Assembly: GCA_002189035.1 (NCBI GenBank)
Contig: NEEC01000007.1
Coordinates: 2,790,001 to 2,854,000, forward strand
Origin: Utricularia gibba
Lineage: Eukaryota > Streptophyta > Magnoliopsida > Lamiales > Lentibulariaceae
Reading direction: 5' to 3'
Length of the DNA stretch: 64,000 nucleotides
Below the pieces are notes generated by a model. That model ran no database searches and was not told where the DNA came from. It saw only the letters and a program-made list of their open reading frames with translations. Of the stretch, positions 1 through 13,940 are shown piece after piece (within the stretch, counting starts at the first letter, position 1; every line of letters starts with the position of its first letter). Position numbers and translations under genes: made by a program.

Positions 1-1640
1 TAACAAACGTATGATTAATATATAATATTGAACATAAAATAATATTTCATATTCTAATTATTACAAATTAGAAGAAATTGTATGTAACTTTAAAAAATCA
101 TTTATATTCATTACACAGAATATATATAGATTTATAAGATAGAGAACAAAAAAAGTATAAATATATTATTTTACAATTTTAATTTGTAAAATACATATTT
201 TTTATTTGAGTTGATAAAATACGAAAAAAATTATAAAATACATCAATTGATGTTTTTAATTTGTAAAATATATTCTTTTGCTTTTAGTTTGTATAATATA
301 TAATTTTATATTTTTTTGTTTACAAAATACATTTTAACATATTAAGTTTATTAATAAATGTAATTAACAATCAAAAATATATGAACACTTTTACAAAAAT
401 ATTTTTTATGAATGATATACCTTGTGGATTATTTGAACAGTACTATATGGTTGGTTGAATAAAAAATTCTTTCTATATTTTATTTTGATTAAACTATTAG
501 AAATGTATGAACATAACATATGAATGACTAATTCAAATATACTTAGATGATTAAATATTAAATGATGTCTCAATTTCTCTTTGATTAAATTGACTTCTTC
601 TTCATTTCCACACTTTCCAACTATATCCTATGTTTAGTTTACTCCAAGAATTTATTGCACGCAATTACCATGTCGAATGTTTCAATCAGTACATTCTCTG
701 ACGGAAATATCATGAGAAATCAATATTTCAATTCTATTATATATGATTGTGAAGGCATAAAGGTGGTTCTAATGAAATCTACAATATCACTAGAATGGTT
801 TATCAAGATTTATGAGCATGAGATAAATATAATTTTAAATTTTCATTTTATTCATATGAAAATAATATTTTATGATTTCAACACTCACAACTTCAATTTC
901 TTATTGATTTAGGATGAAGCCGAGCTACGGTACAACTTCAATCCATTAAACTCACAATACGATGTATACTTGTATATTATTGACGATAGCATGGATCAAA
1001 ATGTTTCTTCTAGTTTTGTCATAAGTACAATATTTTAAGAATATGATTTTATTTTGATTTTTAACGCATTAAAACTGCAAATTTATATTATATTATATTA
1101 TATATATATATATTAAATTTTTAATATATAATGATATAAATACTTATTATAGGATTATGTAATATTTTATTAATACACACGATTCATTAAATTCACAGTT
1201 ACATTATCAATATACTAGCATGTCATGTTAATATGATGATAATATTTCTTTTTTTCATTAATGATTAACTTAAAATACTTAGATAATTGATTTTAAAAAC
1301 TAATTTATTATTAATATCAAGTTAATTTGCATAAACGAAGAATAATTTCCATGAAAATAATAATTATGAAAATAAAATTTGTAAAAAGATTTGAGGATTT
1401 TAGTAATAAAATATTGATATAAAAGTATAAACTATTTTAGATAATTAAAAAAATTAATAACTATTTAGATTAAAAAAAAATTATTAATTTACAATAGGAA
1501 AATTATTAATTTTGAGAATTGTTCCTAATTATTCATTTTTCTAATAATTTTTCATGAATAACAATTACTTAATTGATTCGATACCAATAATATTTCAATG
1601 AAAAATACTATCAAAATTTGTACAACTCGCTTTCATCGTT
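1..1640. other. AT-rich intergenic DNA, no gene seen
   Basis: Very AT-rich sequence with many short homopolymer and TA runs. The only open frame of note, near 655-912 on the plus strand, is low-complexity and resembles no family I know. I see no RNA gene or clear repeat structure. It is probably decayed transposon or ordinary plant intergenic DNA. Confidence 0.6.
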
Positions 1641-1659
1641 TTACACACAATGAGATTTA

Positions 1660-3560
1660 GGCTCGTTTGAGTTTCCACATCCTTAACCATTCGAGCTACA
1701 TGACGAAAACACTCCTTTCGTCAATGACCCCATGGAGGAGGATTAGGAATTTTAGAGTACAACGACGATAAAAATTTAGATTATACTGTAGATACTACCA
1801 AGAGTGACTCCAATAATGAATTCAACTTGATATCAAAGGAGGTGGCTATGGCAATAGGCGCATTGCACGACGGAGACATAGGTGATGCACTCCTTGTTTG
1901 GGTAAATGACAATGAAGCAATTTTTTATGACTTGGAAGAAAGTCTCTCCATAGATTATTACAATCGAATCCCACTTAAAGATATACAACAAGCAAAGGGT
2001 ATGTATCTACATGAGGATATCCATTTTAATTATAAACAAGGTCTCATGGATGAAGTGGTGAGATATTATGTCTCAGTGGCACAACGAGAGTTCAAGATAT
2101 ATAAGAGTGACTCAAAAAATTATTCTATCTTCTATTGACAAATAGCAAATGGAAACAGTAATTGCTCATTTGCACTGTAAGGGGGACCCCAGCCAAAAGA
2201 CGAATACTTGGAAGATTACAACGTTGATGGAGTCACATACCTGCTTGAAACCGTACTTGAAAGCCACACTGACTGTAAAATGGGTGCATTTGATTATAAA
2301 AAACAAGTGGGGGTACGAGATTAGCAAGTGGCAGGGTTGTGCTTGACGCTACGATCTTGGGGAGAAGTCTATGATAGAGCTACCACGGTATATGGAAGAG
2401 GTTTGTTATAGAATTCTAGACACTATGGTCGACTGAGGTGATGATGCACAACCTAGCTAAGACCCACATTATCAAAGGTCGATTTTTCCATGTATTTGGC
2501 TTTTCGATAAGAGCCTTCGCCTATGCCCATCCTATGTTGTGTGTCGATGGCACACATCTTTACGATTGCTATGACTACAAGATATTTGTTGCGGTTCCTG
2601 TTGATAGGAGCAACAAGATCTATCATGTCACTTACACCTTCATTAGAAGCGAGAGCGAGGAGGATTGGACGTGGTTTTTTAGACTGCTGGGAATGCATAA
2701 TGTTCAAGACAGAAAAGGAGTGTGTATCGTAAGTGATTGAGTAACAAGCATATTGGGGGCATATAGGAACTACAAGGAACGGTTTCTCCATTACAGTGTA
2801 TGCCATTTTTTACAATTGGTACCTCTGCAAAAATGTTCAGATACATATTGGAAGTCGATCGAAGGGTGTGTCCAATATCGTGCATAAGATTTCTTTTGTC
2901 AAGAATGACGTAGATTTTCAAAATGCATGGAACCACTTGAAGTAGACTACATTTTTTGGAGGATTCCATTTAATAAATGGACATTGTTATATGATAGAGG
3001 ACGCATGTTAGTATTTGTTAGATTATTTTTTAAAATTATGAATTTGATATTGCATCACAAATTATATTGTTTACAAACATAATGTGCAGCCATAGCATAA
3101 TGACTACCAATCCCATAGAAGTTCTGAACGGTGCCTTTAGGAAAGCTTGAAGCTTACCTCCAACCCAAATTCCCAAGGTATCACGACATAGGATAGTGTT
3201 TGATCCTCTATACTATCAACCTTTTATCTTCGAAAAAGGAAGAGAGTATTTTGAGAAATACCGAGCAGTAAAAGTGAGGAGACATAGAGAGGACATACGT
3301 TTTGAGAGATTGGTAGAGGAAGTGGATTGAGAGGAAGCGATTATGATGCAATTCATACAATACATTGTGTATGATGCTAAAAACTAGGTGGCATACATCA
3401 TAGAAGACACATCATACTCATCTCAATCCCAAAGGGTGCACATTGTCGAGAAAGAGTGTGCATGTGGGATTTGGAACATAGACCGTTACCCTTGTCGTTA
3501 TGAGCATAAGGTGAAAGTACATTATTCATTATATCGTTTTTTCCTATGGTCTAAATGTAT
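1660..3560 (+). mobile_element. Decayed Mutator-like (MULE/MuDR) transposase
   Basis: Broken open frames on the plus strand line up, in order, with a plant MULE transposase. An acidic N-terminal part lies at about 1780-2130. The DDE-type core at 2438-2740 reads CVDGTHLY, then VAVPVDRSNKIYHVTY, then EEDWTWFFRLLG and CIVSD, which is the usual MULE block around the first catalytic Asp and the following Trp and Asp residues. A SWIM-type zinc-binding remnant near 3445-3510 reads ECACGIWNIDRYPCRYEH. Several in-frame stops and frameshifts separate the pieces, so it cannot encode an active enzyme. I could not identify terminal inverted repeats or a target-site duplication. The family call is secure; the outer borders are guesses. 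Confidence 0.8.
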
Positions 3561-3609
3561 TTATTACGTGCAGTTCCTTCATAAATTTTGTATCAATCCA
3601 AGGACTTGA

Positions 3610-5390
3610 ACCTCAATATACTACCTTGTAACCATAATGGTTAATATGTGTCAAGGTAGCATTAATCCGGTAAGAGATGAGAGTGAATGGGGGATCCACA
3701 ACCTTTCAGCTCCTAGTTGACCTAGCACATTACTGAGTCATCGTTAACCGAACACAATCAATGTGGGACAAGGGACCATGGGATTTTGAGCAAAGAGCAC
3801 CAAGATTTGAGGTGACACCAGAAAGGAATGAAGCCTCACCTAACGTCATTCGCAACCAATCAATGCAACAACATGAACTAATAGATTCACATAACAACGC
3901 ACCGAGGCATTCGAGGAGACACTGAGATGCAAGTCAAGGACCGAGTTCGATTGATTTTAATGCTCATCCTCCAAGCCAGGACTATGGATATACACCTTTG
4001 TTCAAAGAGTCTTTCGTATATCCAATCATTTCTTACAGTGAGGTGCCACATTCTAGGCAAAATAGCACATTACTGTCACGGGATACAACAAATCGGAAGG
4101 CTCATCATTCAGACATGCATCGTACGAGGGTCTCAAATTGGGCCTTGCTCTACAACCCACCTTGACAGCACCATGTGATTTAATATCACATCTCTTCTAG
4201 GCTCCGCAATTAGTGGGCATCACAGCTTCTAGGAATTCGATATCATATCTTTTAGGGCATCTGCAACTAGAGAGCGGCACTAGTACTAACATTGGCACCA
4301 GAGGAAGAAGGGCCTCGTGAAACTTATTGAAAATAAAATAAGTAATACGTTCAAAAATAAATAAATATTTTCAATCTATCTAAAATATATAGTTGAATGC
4401 TAGATACAGTTTTTAAAATATTGATTTAGAGTCGACCAATAAAAAATACTATTTTATATTGATCGAAAACAAAATAAAAATTAAAAAAATAGAAATACAT
4501 GAAAATGTATTTTTCAAATAAAAAACGTAAAAATATGTATATCACCAACTCAAACGGCACAGAACATCGGGCTCCAACTGAAAATGTAGTCAACTGACTG
4601 ATGATCCCACTTGAATTGCGGCAAGTGAACGGGTGTTAGGAGGTTCATGCGGTAGTGACAAGTAAAGTGGATTCATTTATAAATTTGATTATTCTATTTT
4701 TTTATATCTTAAGATAAAAATTTCATATTATTATATGATAAATATATAATAAAATGGTCATATTTTTAAAAACCCCACTCGAGACTATGCAATGCTAGTA
4801 AATATTGTAATTCAACGATCGACGGACAACTATGGAATTAAAATGTTGAAAAGGACATTTAAGTCTTTTTCGGTACAAGACTGAGTTTACCATGTGTCGC
4901 CGACGTATGATCCAAAAACTGGAATTTTGCAAAAATTATTTTATTTTATTTTATCATATATCGCCCTAGATGAAATTTTGTCCGTTAGGTGCCCATACAA
5001 AAATAATATGCTCTGAGTTAGTTGTTTTATTTTGGTGCGAAAGTTGGTACACAGGATGTGGGGCCCGCCCTCTACCCCCTTAAATGTCACACAGAATAAA
5101 AAAAATTTAATTAATCATTTTAATGCAGTCCAACAATTAGATAATTAGGTTTTTTGAATAAAAAATTATATTTGATGGTTTTCGGAAAAAAACTAAAACT
5201 GATCCAAGTTTACGTTCGTTCGTTCGGCAGCCGTGTGGTATATATATACATATATTGTTAATTTGTTTTGTTTTCAAAAATGGAATTACGTGAACTTGTT
5301 CATGTCATTTAACCCACGCAACTCGTTTCTTCTTGTTTCATGTACAAGAGTCGCTCACATCACAATACAGTACACCAAGTCACAAGTCTT
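3610..5390. other. Intergenic DNA after the MULE remnant
   Basis: The first 700 bases have a more even base composition and may still be 3' sequence of the decayed MULE, for which I see no coding match. From about 4310 the DNA is AT-rich and featureless. The last 300 bases are probably the 3' flank of the minus-strand ENOD93-like gene that ends at 5394. Confidence 0.5.
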
Positions 5391-5393
5391 CTC

Positions 5394-5939
5394 TCAGCCC
5401 GACTCGCGGCTGCGCTTCGCATTCTCCTTTGCACAGGCCATGATGTTCTTGTCTGCCGCGATGAAGTACGCCGCCATCGACGCTGCACGTGCAATTGAAA
5501 ATACGATCGGAGTCACAAACAAGATGAAACGATGATAACGAGGTTCGCAACCGAACAAACTCGATTACCAGACGAGACAATGAGCGCTTGCGCCGCGTAG
5601 TTGAGATTAGCCCTAGCCCAGGGGATTTGCCTCACAGATATCACCTAAAATTATACACCAAATTGTCAAGATCAGGATCGAGTGAAGCCAGATTGTTTCG
5701 TTTATTTACCGTGGGTACAGCGCTGGCTACGAACGCCGCCGCAGCGGCCTTTGCTCCGACACGAACACTCTCTACAAAAACACATCAAAAAAAAAAAAAA
5801 ATCAAACGAGAACCAAGGAGAGACAGAATCGCGAGTTGGACAGACCTATGCCGCACTTCCTGGACAGCAGAAGCTTCTCGTCTTCGATCGGAGAAGGGAG
5901 AGAGAATGAGCGTCTGGCATTTGCGAAAAACTCCTGCAT
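5394..5939 (-). CDS. Early nodulin-93 (ENOD93)-like small protein
   Basis: Four short exons on the minus strand, 5846-5939, 5710-5771, 5569-5644 and 5394-5482, join with GT-AG introns in matching phases to give 106 residues. The ENOD93 family is a set of small plant proteins with two hydrophobic segments; reported roles are in nodules, mitochondria and nitrogen use. The family signature is clear: a VRVGAKAAAAAFVASAVPT segment (about residues 34-52), then VRQIPWARANLNYAAQAL (about 56-73), then a second hydrophobic stretch with AAYFIAADK (about 81-89). The start ATG is the first in frame and the N-terminal 31 residues are variable, as usual. The last exon ends in a charged tail. The individual exons are too short to stand out as open frames, so the gene is easily missed. 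Single-copy in the window, flanked by transposon debris and AT-rich DNA. Confidence 0.9.
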
Positions 5940-8900
5940 TCTGAAATTGGGATGCGAAAAACGAAAGTTACCGATTAGTGTTTCTGGTGTGGACTGTGGA
6001 GAAATGAATGACATTTATAGAGGGGTTAGAGGTACGGATATCGAGATTTGGTGGGAGGCAGCTCATGGTAAAGATGTAATCCGCGGCGCACACAACGTCG
6101 CCTGTCCTTGTTTCGTAGGGAACGGTGTGGGCTGTTTTAGTGGTCACACCATTAAATCACTTCATTTTCTCGTGTTATATCTCACATTTTCCTCGCGTGG
6201 ATCCCCAGATTTTGGAATTTTTTATTTAATATACATTGCAAAATATCGATGGCAGATTTCATTTTTTCGTTTTAAAATATTCATTTATTTTATTTTTCAC
6301 AATTTTTACAAGAGGATTTATTTACACCATAAAAGTGGCCTTTATGTGTCATTCTCCAATCTACCAAGAGCGGCCAACCTGTTACTATATTTTCATATTG
6401 TTTATGACAGGTCAACATTGGAGCTGTAAATGCTACTTTGAAATGGCAAAAGTACTGGTTTTTGAAAAAATCAACGAATAACCGACTTGGAGTTGGTAAA
6501 CTAATTTAATTAATTATATATTTAAAACTATATTATATTTGATATATAAACATATATATATTTAGAATAAATCTAACAAAAAATAAACTTCATTTAATTA
6601 AGAAAACTGATGTGGGAGAAGAATAGCTTCAAAATTGTTGACAGTATTCTGCAATTATTCGATATATCACTTGTTTAGTAGGAAACACAAATATTAAATA
6701 AACATGATCTCACACGTATGTATGTTTAGAATCAAACAAATCTAACAAATATGTCCTTAATTTTTAATTTGATCTGAAATTAAGATGATTTTCTACACGT
6801 CTTTTTTGAATTATTTTTTTTTTTAAATCATAAGAATGTGTGTGTCATTAGAACAATAAATACTTATCTTTTTTTAAAAAAAAATTTCTCACTTATTCTT
6901 CATTCATTCCCGGGAATGAGATCGATACGGCTTTGTATATTCTTATTATAACTTCTTCCTAAAAATAGTAAATAAATTTAGAAGCATTAAATAAACTATG
7001 GAAATAGAAGCGTTAAATATCAAATATAATTGATTTGATATTTAGAAGCGTTAAACATATAATATAATACCATATATTATAGTTAATGCCAAATGAATCT
7101 TAAACTCAAAGATTTCTAATTTTTAAGTCATCAAAGTCTAACATGGGCGTTTATAATTATTTAATAAATTGATTTTAATCGATATTTAGATTATGATGAT
7201 TGAATTATTATTAATAAACTTTAATATAGAAAATAAATATATCATTTTATGTATTCTTTAATATAGTGGGGATGATATGGACTCAGAATCTTGATGACAT
7301 CACCATACTCAATGGCAACAAATATTTTATGAATAATTTTAAAAAATAAAAAAAAAAAGTGAATTGCTTGTGGAACCAATGGTTAATTACCTAGAAGCTA
7401 TTACCCTATGCCTAGGGCACATAGATGATGGACCCCATATCTTTTACTTAGGCCTGCATTAATTGATCCATTATGTAGTAATAATTAATTCCATAGACTA
7501 TGGTGTTTTGCTTGGAGAGTAAAGTTAAGTTGATATCAATTTTTTTGGTGCCACATGTTTAATAATAACATCGCATTATACTTTTTTTATTCTAACAAAA
7601 AAGGAAAACAATAAACATTTGGGCCGGGATGGCCCACCCAACCTTGTTATTGTCTGTTAACTGATGAGTCTCTGTTAATGGGCCCATGGGAACGGACACA
7701 TGAAGCTCTGATTCAGAAATCTCTGTCGTGGGCTGGGGAGGCTGCAACTTGAGCTTCCCCTCTGGTTGGGCGACGACTCGCGCCGCCCAATTCAGGATCT
7801 TGTTTTCGGTAACTCATCAGTGAATGGTTGGACATTTTCTTAAGTGCAAAATTTCAAATAAGAATAGTAATAATAAAGTTTTAAAATTCCGGATTTAATG
7901 CGAGAAATTCTTTTACTTTTATATAAAAAAATACTTCAATCTGATTATCATGACATTTGATTGAGTTGAACGTACTTGTAATTTCTCTTGAGTAATGAAT
8001 TTTATACTTTATTTTTGTTATACACAAAAATTTAGTGTATGATTTGTCGCCAATGTATTTTTTTTTAATAATGAGAAGGTAAAAAATTTTGATATTTATA
8101 CTTTTATTAGTAGAAATGTATAAACACGCGTTCTTAATAGTTAAAACTATTCATTATTATGTTATTAGTATTGATGTTGATAATGGATATTTTAGTAAGA
8201 TTCAATATAATTTTTTTAAAAAATATATTTTTATTAATTTTGGAATTCACTAGTAAAACATGGTTGTGAAATGAATCGATTTTATACTGATCCTGTTTTA
8301 CATCTCAAGTTGAAAACATAGATCTCAACATTCAAATAGTCCAATAGAAAAGAACAGAAGAACACCATGATTATAAATTAAATCTCAAATAGTCCATTTA
8401 ATCTCTCTAAAATCCAATGCTTTGTCCATGAAAAAAATGTGCATACATATTCATGCCCAATCTTTATCATAATTAGAGATGTTCATGGGTCGAATTCAAT
8501 CCAGTATCGAAAGGGTCAAAGACCCAACACAATCAAACATATGGATAATCAATTGTGATCCAATTTCAGAATGGAAACATCAGTGACTTTAATCTCAATT
8601 ATTTTTCTTTTGTTAGAATTCAAATGATAAATGAGCGTTGTCAACTTTAAATAATATATGTATTATTTCATAAAAACACATTTTTTATATAAATTACATA
8701 ATTGATCTTATATAAATTTTCTTACATAATAATTAAAAATTATTTTATGGGTTGGTATAACAGGGTTCCTAAGAAATTAAATTTGAGTTTGAACCATAAC
8801 TTTGTTCTAGTGATTGTTAAAAAGTTTCGTTTCAAATTTGAAAATGAGAGCACTCTTTAAAAAAAGTAATCATTGAATTGGATACCATATTAAGATACTT

Positions 8901-11900
8901 TTCAATTATTAGAAGAAAAGCAACAATATTGAATGAAAAAAAGAGGAATTAAAACCAAAAGGAAAGAAGAATATGAATAATTTTTTAAAATGCAACTCCG
9001 TGCTTCTCATAAAACTAGAAAAATTAGTTAGTTGTGTGATAAATGAAAACTTTGATATCATTGTAAAAAATTAATTTTTATATCAAATAAATTAATATAC
9101 TCTAATTCTCACAAATTACACATTAAACATAAAATTTATAGTACATTTTGAGATCAAATACAATTAACTAATGATTGTAGTATAAAAATAGAATATAGAG
9201 TTATAGAATGATTGCACTTTAAGCTCTAAACTTAACTAAAAATTGTGTACAAAATTAGTAAACAAAATTAGAGAAAGCAATACTGTGATTAATTAAATGT
9301 AAATTAACTGAACTAAGAATGCAGATGCCTCAATGGTTTTAGGGAACATCATCGCTCGGTTTTTGGAATATAAACTTTAAAGTGTTGTCTAATATCTAGA
9401 TGGTGATATAACCCTCTAATAGATAGAGATTAGCAATCCTTGAATATCATGAAATTTAATGTTTAAAAAGAAACTCATTCAAGTCTACATTTCAAAGAAT
9501 GAATCTTTTATAACGAATTAAAACGGAAAATAATGAGCCGCATTTAAGATAAAGAATTGGAATTAATAAGTCTTGCATACCACAAATTCAAAAACTTGTA
9601 AGTAAACATTATTCAAATACATAAAGAAAAAGAAATTTCTCATAATACTCATGAAGTAAGTTAAAAGTTTCTCAAATAGTATATCTCTAAAGTATTTATA
9701 TTCTAGAATTGCATTTTAACATTACAAAATTCAAACCAAATAAAAAAAAAAACTATCAAGTCCAATAATAAATATCAATGATGGTAACATGTTTTAGATT
9801 CTAAGGTAAATCTACTTTAAATTAGTTGATCATTTTTTGTAACAATATTTTAAAATCAACTTCTAACTTAATATGGTTAAGTAGATTCTTGAATATAGTT
9901 TTAATCTTATTATTATTATTATAATAATTAATCTAAATGGAATTATCTTACTATCCAAAATATCCATTTACGTAATATCTTAAACAATTTTTAAATGTTC
10001 ATCATCAGGATTCATTAAGTGGTATATATTTACTTGGATCAATTTTTATGATCTTTTAATTTTCATTTTCCCAAGTTTCGTAAACCATTTTACATTTGGG
10101 TCTAACATGTAAGATAAACAAAAGTAGATCTATTCAATCCAATTGATCTCTATTTAAGAAAATCTAATTATATACCTATATCCAAACTTTTTCAATTACA
10201 TCTACTTGGAATCATCTAGGTTCGATATTATTCCTCTTTTACTCCAATTGAATCTTCCTTGCAATATTGAGAAAACTACGAATAAGCACGTTCAAGTTTT
10301 GATTTCTACTTTAAACTAACATACACCTCATATTTTTCTAAGACACCACACTAAAATTCAACCACTCATAAATAAATTAAACAAGACAGATTCATAAACT
10401 GAAAGTAAAAAAATATCTATAGTTACAACTTCAAAATTAGAAAAGAAAACATAAAATTTCATTATGCATAATAAAATATAATTTAATTCTAAATTTTCCA
10501 TCAGCTAGATTTAGGGGTGAAAGAGTTCAAATAGAAGTCTCCTCGTGAATCGTTTTCTTTCCTCTTCTTGGGATTCTCGTCTAGTTGTATGATCCCCTTG
10601 TAAAAGATACTTTCAACCTATTTAATTTCTTTTATTTTTCAAAATATGTTATTGTCACTTAGATTCATAGTACTTTTGGCATGAATCTTGAGATTATGCA
10701 CGGCTAAAATGACCTTTTATATCCTTTCTCGTGTGACATGCTCCATCGACTTGATACATATAAGCAAGGTCTGATTTGTTATCCAATTCTATTTCTAATA
10801 CTAAACCATATATTAATAAAAACAAGGTAAACTAAATTAATAAACTCAGTCCATTTTTATGAATAAAATTACAAATAATATTAATTTCACTAAAATAGTT
10901 AAAATCATATATAAAACACATAAATTACAACAAAAAATAGTATTTTTATGTTATAAAGACACTAATAAAATGTGTGTTATCAACTTATAATAAAATAAGT
11001 ATTAAACTAGATCAAATAGAAGTTAAAGCAAAAGAATATCCTAAAATTATTTCTAATAACTTCTTTGATATTCTAATTTCATGATTGAAGTAATCCATTA
11101 CAAAAGAGAAGTAACAATTTCCAAGAAATGCATCTTCCCTAATTCTTTTAAGTCCACATAAATCCATTTGATAGTTACAAAGTATGTTTTGGATTGGTTC
11201 ATGTTCAAATTCAAGAAAATTAGTTTGGTGATTAGAGCTTTCAAGAAATGCAAGTACCCCCTGCTCTATGAAATCCAATTTTTGTTAATTAAAAAGGAAC
11301 TTTCATGCATACAAGTTCATTCTATATGGAGTCACTTGGAGATGAGTGATCATAGATACCACTCAAAAAAAGTTACTATATAAATGCAAATGAGGCCATT
11401 GACTCCAAATTTCTGGCATTGCAACTAATCACAACAACCACTAATTGTCCATTTGGGCAAGTTTATATGGGAATAATTTTGAGGTTTTTAAAAGCAATTT
11501 TAGATGTTTGAACTTCTTTTAGATAACAAAAACTCCAATATTTATGCCTTTATGTGGACCAAAATGAATTTTGGAGGAGATGGCGTTTGGATGATCATGA
11601 AATTGATTTCACACTCACATGATGTTTATGTTACTTTTAGCTTTTCTAAATGTATATTGGTTTACACAATTCCTTCTGATACAAATTATATTTGAAAAAA
11701 TATTTCAGAAATGATTATAATAAAATTTTAAATTTAAAATAAAAAATTAATATATATTTAAAAGTGTTTTTTAAAAATGAATATTATTGTATAAATTCAT
11801 GTAATATAAAAAAATAAAGGTAATCTTTATAAGTAAAGACATAGTTACTAATATCTATTAGTAATTATATATTATAAATTTATAAATAATATAAATTATG

Positions 11901-12650
11901 CATATTATATAAATATTTTTACAAATTTATAAATCATATTTTATATTATGACTATAATTGAAATATGTTTGTATTAAAATTATACTACTAAAATTCAAAT
12001 AATAAATATAAAAATGAAGTGAATTTATTACATTATTACAAATATAATAAATAATTTATTTAAAAATAAATATTAATGTAATTTTTATATAAAATATAAT
12101 TGTAAATTCATATATCAAAATAATTTTTTTAAATCAATTCTTATAGAGAATATACTTCAACAATTGTAGTAGATAGAAAACTGAAGTTATTATCAAAAAT
12201 CATTTATTGTAAGAGATAATTTGGTATAAATTTGAAAAGTAGAATCAATTCAATGACAATAATGTTGATTTTGTGATAATTAAATTGATTTTCAATGTAT
12301 ACTACTCATTTACACAATTCCCCCTAATGCATTTGTCCGTACGAGAGGGCGGTATAGCTCCCTTGATATTCATTTTTGGCGGGCATTGTATGATGGCCTA
12401 CGCTATTACACCATCCAATCTGTCTAAGAAGTCACAAGATGGTGTATTTATTTCAAGTCATTTACAAAAATGACCATTGTCACGTCTTGTTTCACATAAT
12501 TAGACAAAAAATATATATATATATACTTAAGGTGATCATTTTTTTCATACAATATTTGACACTATTATACATTAAATATTTTTTAAAATGGGTTTTCCGC
12601 AATTGATGCAAGGGAAGAATATTTAGGTTTTAAAGGTATCATCACTAGAT
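5940..12650. other. Long AT-rich intergenic stretch
   Basis: Nearly 7 kb of AT-rich sequence with no recognisable gene, apart from a GC-richer island at about 7600-7812 listed separately. Short open frames here, such as 11012-11278 minus and 11504-11695 plus, are low-complexity and match nothing I know. The first few hundred bases should hold the ENOD93 promoter. Transposon debris is likely, but I could not assign a family. Confidence 0.5.
7585..7812 (-). other. GC-richer island with an open frame, possible exon relic
   Basis: This island stands out from the AT-rich surroundings. On the minus strand one frame stays open for about 70 codons (beginning near ENKILNWAARVV and running past VSVPMGPLTETH) between two stops. 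There is no upstream ATG in that frame. I do not recognise the peptide. It could be an internal exon of a lost gene, a piece of captured coding DNA, or chance in a GC-rich patch. Confidence 0.25.
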
Positions 12651-13420
12651 AATCTTTGTCTGGAAACATAAGTCAAAGAAGCATAGAACACACACACACG
12701 TACATATGCAAGAGACCGGTGCACCTTTACCGATCTGATAAAGGAGACAACAACACCATCTGCGGATTTCAAAAGCCTCCAATGGGCATGCAATGTAGTC
12801 TTTCTATTTCAATAGAGAGAGCAGTTTCGGCTTTGACAAAGCTGGCTATTTCCTTGGCCAGGGCTCTATTAACCTGTTGCAGCTGCAAGTGTTCTTAGAT
12901 TGGCGTGCTGCAAATGGCAGCATCAAATGTTTTGGAGGAGATTTTGGTGCTTTGCCAAAGCTGAAGTTTAGTGAATCAGCTCAAATAGAGCTGAAAAAGC
13001 CAGACACAACGCCATCATCCAGCACATGAAGGGGGATGAACACCCAGTACCTCTTCAGCTCTTGAGCTCAACTCCTCCATCCACTTCTTCTCAAGGCTAG
13101 AATGCTGGATGAATGCAGCAGAACAGGGTGCCAGAGAATGCAAATTCTACTTCTTCTTCCCATCTGCCTACCGGGAAATCACCTTTTCGTGGGGCGACAT
13201 CAAAAGCACCTGCATTGCACACCACACACACACACTTGTGTGAGTCATCATCATGCATCAGTTTTTCCCAGGAGGGTACTGCGAAAGGCGTCAAAGGGAC
13301 CCGCTCTGTGAAACCCTATTCTCTTTAAGGGAATCGGAAACCCAGCGAACATGCAATAGATTTCAAGGAAGTAGATGGGCGCCATGGAAGAATTCATGTT
13401 CAAGCTCATGGTAATGGCGG
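12650..13420 (-). other. Possible minus-strand gene, coiled-coil C-terminal exons
   Basis: Two stretches on the minus strand look like real exons. One, near 13031-13089, reads KKWMEELSSRAEE and ends at a good GT donor. The other, near 12730-12865, follows a strong AG acceptor, reads LQQVNRALAKEIASF, continues through an acidic helix-like segment and stops after PIGGF. They join in frame into a charged, probably coiled-coil C-terminus. Upstream I see a possible small exon (VLLMSPHEK, near 13175-13201) and a possible start exon near 13300-13420, but phases and splice sites there are uncertain. I do not recognise the family and cannot give a full model. A CA-dinucleotide tract lies at about 13222-13236. 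Confidence 0.35.
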
Positions 13421-13940
13421 TCATTGGTCAACATCCAATAGATTTCTTCTCTTTTTGCAATTGAATATTCTTCTCTGGTCTTTTGTCGTTTCTGAGAGAT
13501 TCGTTGGAATATTCGGTGGCGTGCCGGCATGCGTATTTGAAAATATCATACGCCACTGGATCGCTTCAAAAGTAAAGAAAACGACACCAATCGAAATTCC
13601 ACTATTTTCATCAAGCAATCACAGAGGCGCATCAGTCCGAAAGTGATGGAAAATCACACCCATTGATGAGCTACCGCCAGGACCCCAAACCAGCAGCGCG
13701 CCACAGTCCCCGGACCCCATGGTTAGTTGGCGTCGCGCCACTTGTTTCCTCCTCTGTGGATCCACCAATAAATACTCTTTCCTTTCTTCCTTTCTTTGCG
13801 TACCGTTTTTTCATTTCATGGCATGCGCTTTTTCCTTGCAATTCTCGAAGAAAATCCTCTGAGCCAGGAATCGGATTCGCCCGACTTCAGTTTTCCTCTG
13901 AGGAATCCGCCTTTTTTGTCCTCGGAGCGACACCGCAGGT

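Noticed and set aside
5836-6429. 197-codon plus-strand open frame
   Set aside because: It overlaps the ENOD93 first exon in antisense and runs on into AT-rich Phe/Ile-rich nonsense.
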